This document shows positions 1-4,483 of a DNA stretch of 5,210 nucleotides, piece after piece. Location of the stretch: the NCBI GenBank assembly GCA_022837185.1, contig JALHJD010000210.1, positions 1 through 5,210 of the forward strand, given 5' to 3'. The notes under the pieces were generated by a model. The model was not told where the DNA came from, did not search any database, and saw nothing but the letters and a program-made list of their open reading frames with translations. Each line of letters begins with the position of its first letter. Position 1 is the first letter of the stretch. The position numbers were made by a program, and so were the translations under genes. The DNA is from Desulfobacteraceae bacterium. Its GTDB lineage: Bacteria > Desulfobacterota > Desulfobulbia > Desulfobulbales > Desulfobulbaceae.

Positions 1-839
1 GCGGAACAGGCAAGACCACAGTCGCCACAAATCTGGCCCTTGCCCTGAGAGAACAGGTTGAACTGCTTGACTGCGACGTGGAGGAGCCCAACGCCGATCT
101 GTTCCTCAAACCGTTGATCAGCCGTACGGAAAAGGTGGAGACGCCGATCCCTCTGATCGACGGGGAGAAATGCAGCGGCTGCGGGAAATGCGCGGAGATC
201 TGCCGCTCCAACGCCATTACGGTGATTGGGGGCAAGGTCCTGGTCTTTCCGGAACTCTGTCACAGCTGCGGAGGATGCATGCTGGTCTGCCCGGAGGGGG
301 CGATCAGCGAAACAGGACGGGAACTGGGCACGATTTCCTTCGGCCGCCGCAATGGCATCGGGTTCATCAACGGCCGGCTGCGGGTCGGGGAAGCCATGTC
401 GCCGCCGTTGATCAGAAAGGTCAAAGCCGAGGCGGATCCGAATCTGGTGACGATCATCGATGCGCCGCCCGGGACCTCCTGTCCGGTCATCGCCGCCATG
501 AACGGGACGGATTTCATCCTCATGGTGACCGAGCCGACCCCTTTCGGCCTCCATGACCTGCGCCTGGCGGTCGAGGCGGTGCGGGTCCTGAATATTCCCT
601 GCGGACTGGTGATCAACCGGGCCGACATCGGCGACCTGAAGGTCTTTGCCTATGCCGAGTCCGAGGAGGTGCCGATCCTGATGACCATTCCCTTTGATCG
701 GCAAATCGCCGAAATATATTCCCGGGGTCAGGCGCTGGTCGAGGAGATCCCGGAATGGCGGCAACAGTTTCTCAACCTGTACGGCAGGATTGAAGCGTTC
801 ACGAAATCGTGGCGCAGGAAGAAGCAATGCGCGAACTGA
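1..839 (+). CDS. MinD/Mrp-type P-loop ATPase with inserted ferredoxin domain (first of a pair), 5'-truncated
   Basis: This is a cytoplasmic ATPase of the MinD superfamily that carries a ferredoxin insert (COG1149 type). The reading frame is open from base 3, where it reads GTGKTT, the end of a deviant Walker A motif. By alignment with the paralogue downstream, only about 11 N-terminal residues are missing. Visible residues 22-30 hold the LLDCDVEEP switch region. Two four-cysteine clusters follow, CSGCGKCAEIC (visible Cys 57, 60, 63, 67) and CHSCGGCMLVC (Cys 86, 89, 92, 96), each a classical [4Fe-4S] site. DAPPGTSCPV at about 153-162 is the switch II/Walker B region. The GTG at 78 encodes an internal valine and is not a start. 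The stop overlaps the next gene by 13 bases, which suggests translational coupling. In the Desulfovibrio orange-protein system such ATPases associate with a NifX-like Mo/Cu-cluster protein. A similar role here is inferred from the neighbours. Confidence 0.93.
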   Translation, partial: GTGKTTVATNLALALREQVELLDCDVEEPNADLFLKPLISRTEKVETPIPLIDGEKCSGCGKCAEICRSNAITVIGGKVLVFPELCHSCGGCMLVCPEGAISETGRELGTISFGRRNGIGFINGRLRVGEAMSPPLIRKVKAEADPNLVTIIDAPPGTSCPVIAAMNGTDFILMVTEPTPFGLHDLRLAVEAVRVLNIPCGLVINRADIGDLKVFAYAESEEVPILMTIPFDRQIAEIYSRGQALVEEIPEWRQQFLNLYGRIEAFTKSWRRKKQCAN

Positions 840-1732
840 TTATTCTCAGCGGCAAGGGCGGTACAGGCAAGACCAGCCTGACCGCGGCCTTCGCTACGTT
901 AGCGGAAAACAGCGTTCTCTGCGACGCGGACGTCGATGCCGCCGACCTGCACCTCCTGCTGCAGCCGCAGATCAGGCAGCGGTCCGACTTCATGGGCGGC
1001 AGCAAGGCAGTCATCAATCCCTCCCTTTGCACCGGTTGCGGCACCTGTATTGACCTCTGCCGGTTCGATGGCATCAGTGACCGGTTTCAGGTTGACGCAA
1101 TCCGGTGCGAAGGCTGTGGGGTTTGTGTGGATTTCTGCCCCGAGCAGGCCATCGATTTCCCGGTGCAGCGCTGCGGCGAATGGTATATCTCGGACACCCG
1201 CTTCGGCCCCATGGTCCATGCCCGGCTGGGCATTGCCGAAGAAAATTCCGGAAAACTGGTCAGCCTGATCCGTCGCCGGAGCCGGGAACTGGCTGAGGAG
1301 CATGGCCATGACCTGATTATCACCGATGGTCCGCCCGGGATCGGCTGTCCGGTCATTGCTTCCCTTGGCGGCGCAACGGCGCTGGTCATCGTCACCGAAC
1401 CAACCGTCTCCGGCCTGCACGACATGGAGCGGCTGGTCGATCTCGCGGCCCACTTCAAGGTCCCCGGCATGGCGTGCATCAACAAGTACGACCTCAACCC
1501 GGAAATGACCGAGGCCATTGAACAATTGGCGGCGCAACGCAATATCGCCGTCCTGGGGCGGATCCCCTTCGATCCGGTTTTTACCCATTCCATGGTGGAG
1601 GGAAAGAACATTTTCGAGTACGGCGAACGGACAGCGCTCCATGTCCAGGTTGAAAAAATCTGGGACAAAATTATTCAGTCACCATCCATGAACCCTCTTG
1701 GGATCGTGGATTTCAAAGCAACAATTCGATAA
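827..1732 (+). CDS. MinD/Mrp-type P-loop ATPase with inserted ferredoxin domain (second of a pair)
   Basis: This is a 301-residue paralogue of the preceding gene and looks complete. Residues 9-17 form the deviant Walker A motif GKGGTGKTS, with the signature lysine at 10. CDADVDAAD at 32-40 matches the switch region. The ferredoxin insert has CTGCGTCIDLC (Cys 68, 71, 74, 78) and CEGCGVCVDFCP (Cys 94, 97, 100, 104), enough for two [4Fe-4S] clusters. A DGPPGIGCPV switch II segment follows at about 183-192. The ATG at 827 is preferred because AGGAAG (816-821) sits 5 nt upstream and the protein then begins just before its first beta strand, MRELIILSGKGG. An in-frame GTG at 809 would add six residues. 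The gene overlaps its upstream paralogue by 13 nt and lies 17 nt before a NifX-like gene, so all are probably co-transcribed. The two ATPases probably act as a heterodimer or in sequence (inference). Nucleotide-driven electron transfer or cluster loading is the likely function. Confidence 0.94.
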   Translation: MRELIILSGKGGTGKTSLTAAFATLAENSVLCDADVDAADLHLLLQPQIRQRSDFMGGSKAVINPSLCTGCGTCIDLCRFDGISDRFQVDAIRCEGCGVCVDFCPEQAIDFPVQRCGEWYISDTRFGPMVHARLGIAEENSGKLVSLIRRRSRELAEEHGHDLIITDGPPGIGCPVIASLGGATALVIVTEPTVSGLHDMERLVDLAAHFKVPGMACINKYDLNPEMTEAIEQLAAQRNIAVLGRIPFDPVFTHSMVEGKNIFEYGERTALHVQVEKIWDKIIQSPSMNPLGIVDFKATIR

Positions 1733-1749
1733 GACGGAGAACGGAACTG

Positions 1750-2130
1750 ATGGCAATGATACGAGTGGCGTTTCCCTCCGAAGGAAACGGCGGCCTGAAT
1801 GGCAGAAGGGCAGGACATTTTGGACACTGCGACGTGTTTACCTGTATAGATGTCGAAGACGGTGAAATCAAGGGTGTATCGATCCTGCCCAACAGGGATC
1901 ACGTTCAGGGCGGCTGCATGGTGCCGGTGAATCTGCTGGCCGCGCACAGGGTCAACGCCCTGGTGGTCGGCGGCATCGGCATGCGGCCGTTGATGGGATT
2001 CAGACAGGTCGGCATCGAGGTGTATCATGATGCCGAAAGGGCGGAAATCAGGCCGGTCATCGAGGACTTCATTGCCGGGGTTCTGCCGAAAATCAACGAC
2101 AGCCAGGTCTGCGGCGGCGGCGGCCGTTAA
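1750..2130 (+). CDS. NifB/NifX family Fe-Mo cofactor-binding-like protein (dinitrogenase iron-molybdenum cofactor family)
   Basis: This 126-residue cytoplasmic protein has the RNase H-like NifX/NafY/orange-protein fold (PF02579, COG1433), recognised by its motifs. It begins with a short beta strand (IRVAFPSE). GHFGHCD at 22-28, GGC at 54-56 and GGIGMRPL at 74-81 follow in the family order, and it ends in CGGGGR (121-126). Cys27, Cys32, Cys56 and Cys121, with His23 and His26, are candidate metal or cluster ligands. Family members bind Fe-Mo or Mo-Cu-S clusters, or carry them between proteins. The ATG at 1750 has GGAGA (1736-1740) 9 nt upstream, so it is preferred to the ATG two codons later. 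Its place directly after the two ferredoxin-ATPases makes it their probable client. There is no nif gene in view, so a role in nitrogen fixation is not implied. The bound metal cannot be read from sequence. Confidence 0.92.
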   Translation: MAMIRVAFPSEGNGGLNGRRAGHFGHCDVFTCIDVEDGEIKGVSILPNRDHVQGGCMVPVNLLAAHRVNALVVGGIGMRPLMGFRQVGIEVYHDAERAEIRPVIEDFIAGVLPKINDSQVCGGGGR

Positions 2131-2157
2131 TTCCTGCCGCACCGGGAGGTACAAAAA

Positions 2158-2517
2158 ATGAAAATTGCGGTCACGGCAACTGGAACACAACTGGAAAGCG
2201 AGGTTGACCCGCGGTTCGGGCGGGCGCGCTATATCCTGATCATCGATCCCGACACCATGGATTTCGAAGCCGTCGACAACAGCGGCAATGTCAATGCCTT
2301 CAAAGGGGCGGGAATCGGGGCGGCAACCACGGTCAGCAAAAAGGGGGCCGAGGTGCTGCTGACAGGCTATTGCGGCCCGAAAGCATTCCTCACCCTTGAG
2401 GCGGCAGGCATCAAGGTGGTCAACGATATCAGCGGCACGGTCATGGATGCGGTAACCGCCTTCAAAGGCGGCAAGGTAACCTATGCCGCCGGCGCCAACA
2501 AGGATGCCCACTGGTAA
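2158..2517 (+). CDS. Second NifB/NifX family protein, divergent from the first
   Basis: This 119-residue protein belongs to the same dinitrogenase iron-molybdenum cofactor family but to a different branch from the gene before it. MKIAVTATG opens the fold. DPRFGRARY at 17-25 replaces the GHFGHCD motif, and GYCGPKAF at 70-77 carries the only cysteine (Cys72). The end, NKDAHW, has no glycine/cysteine tail. Length and layout agree with complete family members. The start is supported by GGGAGGT (2144-2150) 7 nt upstream. The gene follows its paralogue by 27 nt and closes the operon: a terminator-like hairpin begins immediately after its stop. A carrier or scaffold of a metal-sulfur cluster is the family-based guess. 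With one cysteine, the cluster would have to be held mostly by non-cysteine contacts, as reported for the Mo-Cu cluster of Desulfovibrio orange protein, or be shared with a partner. Confidence 0.92.
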   Translation: MKIAVTATGTQLESEVDPRFGRARYILIIDPDTMDFEAVDNSGNVNAFKGAGIGAATTVSKKGAEVLLTGYCGPKAFLTLEAAGIKVVNDISGTVMDAVTAFKGGKVTYAAGANKDAHW

Positions 2518-2518
2518 T

Positions 2519-2560
2519 GTGCACAAAACTGCTTTACCCAACGAAAGCGGTTTTCGGCAC
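2519..2560 (+). terminator. Hairpin after the ATPase/NifX operon, probable (bidirectional-looking) terminator
   Basis: AAAACTGCTTT (2525-2535) pairs with AAAGCGGTTTT (2544-2554) through 11 positions with a single G-U pair, around an 8-nt loop. GTGC (2519-2522) and GCAC (2557-2560) can add an outer stem. The 3' arm ends in TTTT, and the symmetric A/T flanks would work in both directions. There is no long T tract after the stem, so efficiency is uncertain. It starts two bases after the stop codon at 2517. Confidence 0.55.
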
Positions 2561-2563
2561 ATT

Positions 2564-2600
2564 CCTGACCCGTCCCGTCGATTATCCGGAGCGGGTCAGG
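2564..2600. repeat. Inverted repeat (second hairpin in the intergenic region)
   Basis: CCTGACCCG (2564-2572) is the exact reverse complement of CGGGTCAGG (2592-2600). Inside, after a G-U pair and a mismatch, CCG/CGG can pair as well and leave a 9-nt loop. No T tract follows. It could back up the preceding terminator, stabilise the 3' end of the upstream transcript, or be a protein-binding site. The next 110 bases (2601-2712) show nothing I can identify. Confidence 0.5.
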
Positions 2601-2712
2601 ATGTACACACTGCAGCGCAACATGGCGCATTCCAGAGATATGGACAATCCTTCAACAACCCTTGACTGACTTTCCAGTGCGGAACAATTCCACCGGTTCG
2701 GGCTGCCAGTTT

Positions 2713-2727
2713 TGATCAAATGATCAT
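2713..2727. promoter_or_regulatory. Candidate operator box 1, upstream of the -35
   Basis: The sequence TGATCAAATGATCAT recurs 53 bp downstream with one change. It contains two TGATCA palindromes separated by AA, and the perfect 12-bp palindrome AAATGATCATTT spans 2718-2729. Its place just upstream of a sigma-70-like -35 element suggests a regulator-binding site. The regulator is unknown; the adjacent DUF134 helix-turn-helix protein is the first candidate (inference). Confidence 0.5.
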
Positions 2728-2735
2728 TTTTAATC

Positions 2736-2764
2736 TTGATTAAAGAAATAAATGGACTTATATT
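2736..2764 (+). promoter_or_regulatory. Sigma-70-type promoter of the DUF134 unit
   Basis: TTGATT (2736-2741) and TATATT (2759-2764) match the -35 and -10 consensus at 4/6 and 5/6 positions with an ideal 17-bp spacer, in an AT-rich island of an otherwise GC-rich region. Transcription would begin near 2771, giving a leader of about 33 nt before the ATG at 2804. TATTAT (2761-2766) is an alternative -10 with a longer spacer. The -35 lies inside the dyad TTAATC-TT-GATTAA (2730-2743). A candidate operator box overlaps the start point. Confidence 0.6.
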
Positions 2765-2765
2765 A

Positions 2766-2780
2766 TGCTCAAATGATCAT
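2766..2780. promoter_or_regulatory. Candidate operator box 2, over the transcription start
   Basis: TGCTCAAATGATCAT matches box 1 (2713-2727) at 14 of 15 positions, including a 12-bp exact core. The distance is 53 bp, close to five helical turns, so both copies would face the same side of the DNA. Overlap with the predicted start point points to repression, possibly by looping or cooperative binding (inference). Confidence 0.5.
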
Positions 2781-2803
2781 AAACGTAAACGGAACCTTAT
2801 CGT

Positions 2804-3127
2804 ATGCCCAGACCGAAAAAAACCCGCTTTGTCTCCGCCTATCCGATTATTGCGGCCTTTGTGCCCCACGGCATGCCCGTCACCGGCGAGATATCCATGT
2901 CCATCGAAGAGTTCGAAGCCATTCGGCTCAGCGATTTCGAGCATCTGGACCAGGAAACCGCCGCCGGCCTGATGGAAGTATCGCGCCACACCTTCGGCCG
3001 GATCCTGGGCAACGCGCGCAGCATCATCGCCGAAGCCCTGGTCACCGGCAAGGCCGTGAAAATTGAAGGCGGGGCCTATGAACTGCGCGGCATGGGAAGG
3101 CGCCGCCGAAGAAGAGGAAGAGAGTAA
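2804..3127 (+). CDS. DUF134/UPF0251 family helix-turn-helix DNA-binding protein
   Basis: This 107-residue protein shows the DUF134 (PF02001, COG1342) signature. It starts MPRPKKTR and has an acidic helix with EEFEAIRLSDFE at 35-46. A sigma-region-4-like helix-turn-helix follows at about 50-71 (QETAAGLMEVSRHTFGRIL), then EALVTGKAVKIEGG (77-90). It is most likely a cytoplasmic transcription regulator, perhaps of its own promoter and the neighbouring metal-cluster genes. From memory, many relatives have cysteines near the N terminus (PKKCR...) and a cysteine-bearing tail. This protein has no cysteine at all and ends in an arginine run (residues 99-104) followed by GRE. Metal or redox sensing through thiols is therefore unlikely here. 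The Shine-Dalgarno is weak (GGAA, 2791-2794). It is the first gene after the promoter at 2736-2764. Confidence 0.88.
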   Translation: MPRPKKTRFVSAYPIIAAFVPHGMPVTGEISMSIEEFEAIRLSDFEHLDQETAAGLMEVSRHTFGRILGNARSIIAEALVTGKAVKIEGGAYELRGMGRRRRRRGRE

Positions 3128-3194
3128 ACATTTGTGAGACGAAAGCGGACGGGAAGGATTTGCAGTGTCCGATCAGTAAACCACAACAACCGAG

Positions 3195-3200
3195 AGGAGG
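3195..3200 (+). promoter_or_regulatory. Ribosome-binding site that fixes the start of the next small gene
   Basis: A perfect AGGAGG lies 5 nt upstream of the ATG at 3206. This favours 3206 over the in-frame GTG at 3134, which would add 24 residues unlike the family and has no such site. Confidence 0.75.
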
Positions 3201-3205
3201 CAGAT

Positions 3206-3400
3206 ATGCCGAACAGAGACGGAACCGGACCGGAAGGCCGGGGATCAAAAACAGGCAGGGGCCGCGGACGATGCGCGCCGACGGACAAAACGCCATTATC
3301 GCCTGAACAGGAAAACATGGACGTGGACCGCGGAAGCGGACGCGGCCGGGGATCCGGCAACGGAACCGGCCGGGGCCGAGGAAGAGGCCGCGGACGATAG
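3206..3400 (+). CDS. Small Gly/Arg-rich DUF5320-like protein
   Basis: This is a 64-residue, soluble, strongly basic low-complexity protein. Its N terminus, MPNRDGTGPEGRGSKTGRG, has the D-x-TGP-x-G-x-G-x2-TG pattern seen in DUF5320-type proteins of anaerobes. The single cysteine is residue 23. Residues 24-41 are a polar linker, and residues 42-64 are almost entirely RG, GSG and GTG units ending in a run of RG dipeptides. The coding region repeats two short DNA stretches in frame (see findings), suggesting growth by internal duplication. It lies 78 nt after the DUF134 gene and 34 nt before a second protein with the same N-terminal motif. The function of the family is not known to me. RG-rich tails often bind nucleic acid, but that is only an analogy here. 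Confidence 0.78.
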   Translation: MPNRDGTGPEGRGSKTGRGRGRCAPTDKTPLSPEQENMDVDRGSGRGRGSGNGTGRGRGRGRGR

Positions 3401-3434
3401 AAGAAATACTTCAACCCAGACAGGAGGAATCATC

Positions 3435-3776
3435 ATGCCCGGATTCGACAGAACAGGCCCCATGGGGGCCGGTCCCATGACAGGTGGACGCAGAGGCTCA
3501 TGCAGCCCGGCGGCAGACGAAGATGCCCCGGCATACGGCGGCTATGGCTATGGCCGTGGTCTCGGAATGAGACGCGGTTTCAGGCGCGGATACGGTCCGG
3601 GCATGGCCAGGGGATACGGCCGCGGCTATGGATGGTATCCGCCGCCGGCATATCCGGCGGCCGCCGGCAGCGAAATCGACATGCTCCGGGCCCAGGCCGA
3701 CCAGATGCAAAACGCACTGGACGCCGTAACCCGCCGGATCGCCGAGCTGGAAAAGCAGTCCCCCGAATCAGCCTGA
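3435..3776 (+). CDS. DUF5320-family protein with Gly/Tyr/Arg-rich centre and C-terminal coiled coil
   Basis: This 113-residue protein has three parts. Residues 1-23 carry the motif DRTGPMGAGPMTGGRRGSC, sharing D5, T7-G8-P9, G11, G13, T16-G17, G21 and C23 with the preceding small protein. Residues 34-74 are low complexity, with many YG, RG and GYGRG units ending in a YPPPAYP stretch. Residues 79-108 form a likely amphipathic helix or coiled coil (IDMLRAQADQMQNALDAV, then RRIAELEKQ), which suggests oligomerisation. There is no signal peptide or membrane segment. AGGAGG (3422-3427) lies 7 nt upstream of the ATG. Members of this uncharacterised family are frequent beside NifX-like genes in anaerobes. 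A role in assembly or storage near the cluster proteins is speculation. Confidence 0.85.
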   Translation: MPGFDRTGPMGAGPMTGGRRGSCSPAADEDAPAYGGYGYGRGLGMRRGFRRGYGPGMARGYGRGYGWYPPPAYPAAAGSEIDMLRAQADQMQNALDAVTRRIAELEKQSPESA

Positions 3777-3792
3777 CCGCAGGCGCAAACCG

Positions 3793-3831
3793 GTTTTCCT
3801 CGCGGCGCTGTTCGGGGTCGGCGGGGAAAAC
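3793..3831. repeat. Intergenic inverted repeat
   Basis: GTTTTCCTCGC (3793-3803) pairs with GCGGGGAAAAC (3821-3831) over 11 positions with one G-U pair and a 17-nt loop. GGGG (3823-3826) could instead pair with CCCC (3836-3839), so the two folds exclude each other. No T tract follows. It lies in the 82-nt gap before the next gene and could attenuate transcription or protect RNA between the two genes. Confidence 0.45.
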
Positions 3832-3858
3832 GCATCCCCAAACGGACAAGGCTGAAAA

Positions 3859-4278
3859 ATGGAAAAAGGAACAACAGGCTCGCACCTCGCTGCCTTTATG
3901 AAGGAATGGCAGGAAACGCCCGACAGGAACAGGGAGGCGTTTCTGCATTTCAAGGAATACCTGGCCAGAAAAGAAGGCGTCTCCCTCGAATTCATATCCC
4001 GGCCGCCGGTCACCTATTCCCTCCGGGCCGTGCATGCGGCCCAGAAAAAAAAGGGACTGTTTGCCATGGTCGATGTCATCGAGGATGATCCGCGATGGCT
4101 TTCGGTCTGCTTCTACGGCGAGATGATCACGGACCCCGACCAGAAGGGCGACCTCGTTCCCGGAGGACTGCTCGGTGAGGACGGTGTCTGCTTTGCTATG
4201 GAACAAAGGGATGAAGAACTTGTCCGGTACCTTGAAAAACGCCTTGACGAGGCCTGGCGCAGCGCTTCGCAGGAATAA
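3859..4278 (+). CDS. Conserved-looking hypothetical protein, 139 residues
   Basis: I do not recognise this family. The protein is soluble, charged and probably compact. Residues 8-40 look helical (HLAAFMKEWQ, then FKEYLARKEG). A mixed beta region follows with PPVTYSLRAVH (49-59), KKKGLFAMVDVI (63-74) and RWLSVCFYGEM (79-89). A glycine-rich loop (DLVPGGLLGEDGVCF, 98-112) leads to a C-terminal helix (EELVRYLEKRLDEAW, 119-133). Cys84 and Cys111 are the only cysteines and may be partly buried. There is no signal peptide or membrane segment. AAGG (3848-3851) precedes the ATG by 7 nt. It is the last gene before a 205-nt gap and is probably co-transcribed with the DUF5320 genes. Conserved-looking aromatic and glycine positions suggest a real fold rather than a random frame. 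Confidence 0.85.
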   Translation: MEKGTTGSHLAAFMKEWQETPDRNREAFLHFKEYLARKEGVSLEFISRPPVTYSLRAVHAAQKKKGLFAMVDVIEDDPRWLSVCFYGEMITDPDQKGDLVPGGLLGEDGVCFAMEQRDEELVRYLEKRLDEAWRSASQE

Positions 4279-4279
4279 T

Positions 4280-4347
4280 CTCCGTTTCCGAGCCGGGGCA
4301 ACGGTCCATGAATGGACCGGCGCCATCGGGAGCCCCTTCTGCCGGAG
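4280..4347. repeat. Three nested inverted repeats in the 205-nt intergenic gap
   Basis: The centre is CGGTCCAT-GA-ATGGACCG (4302-4309 and 4312-4319), perfect over 8 bp. GGGGC (4295-4299) pairs with GCCCC (4332-4336) around it, and CTCCG (4280-4284) with CGGAG (4343-4347) outside that. The outer arm starts two bases after the upstream stop. No T tract follows, so it is not a standard terminator. It could be an RNA 3'-end stabiliser, a structured leader or a protein-binding palindrome. The rest of the gap, 4348-4470, holds no clear promoter. Confidence 0.5.
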
Positions 4348-4470
4348 GGTCGTCAGTTCCGGATAGGTCCGGGTCGGGATCTCAAAGTCCTGCACGAACA
4401 TTGAAGGAAGTTGAAGGGCGGTAAGACAGTTTTCAAGACTCGCGAGAGCACTTACGACTCATCACCATGC

Positions 4471-4478
4471 AAGGAGGT
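4471..4478 (+). promoter_or_regulatory. Strong ribosome-binding site for a GTG start
   Basis: AAGGAGGT is fully complementary to the 3' end of 16S rRNA and lies 5 nt upstream of the GTG at 4484. It decides that start and predicts strong translation. Confidence 0.85.
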
Positions 4479-4483
4479 CTGCA

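Noticed and set aside
809..826. GTG start adding six residues to the second ATPase
   Set aside because: The ATG at 827 has a well-spaced AGGAAG, and the shorter protein starts at the usual place before the first strand.
899..1642. Long open frame on the minus strand (247 codons) opposite the second ATPase
   Set aside because: It is antisense to a gene with clear motifs and shows no family pattern. It is a shadow caused by GC-rich codon use.
1675..2562. Minus-strand frame of 295 codons opposite the two NifX-like genes
   Set aside because: Both plus-strand genes have family motifs and ribosome-binding sites, and the minus-strand product looks like a random shadow.
2601..2803. Sigma-54 promoter, expected by analogy with the Desulfovibrio orange-protein operons
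   Set aside because: I looked for GG-N10-GC in a TGGCAC/TTGC context and found no acceptable match. A sigma-70-type promoter fits better.
3134..3205. GTG start extending the small Gly/Arg-rich protein by 24 residues
   Set aside because: The perfect AGGAGG before 3206 and the family-typical MPNRDGTGP start make the extension unlikely.
3580..4401. Minus-strand frame of 273 codons
   Set aside because: Most of it lies opposite the second DUF5320 gene and the 139-residue gene, both well supported. Only its first 30 codons lie in a gap, and these are listed separately as a weak finding.
4401..4417. TTGAAGG repeated at a 10-bp step, resembling -35 elements for the CGGC gene
   Set aside because: No acceptable -10 lies 16-18 bp downstream of either copy.
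4421..4455. GTAAG...CTTAC flanking the palindrome CTCGCGAG (4439-4446)
   Set aside because: The 5-bp arms are far apart and the 8-bp palindrome is short, so chance is a sufficient explanation.
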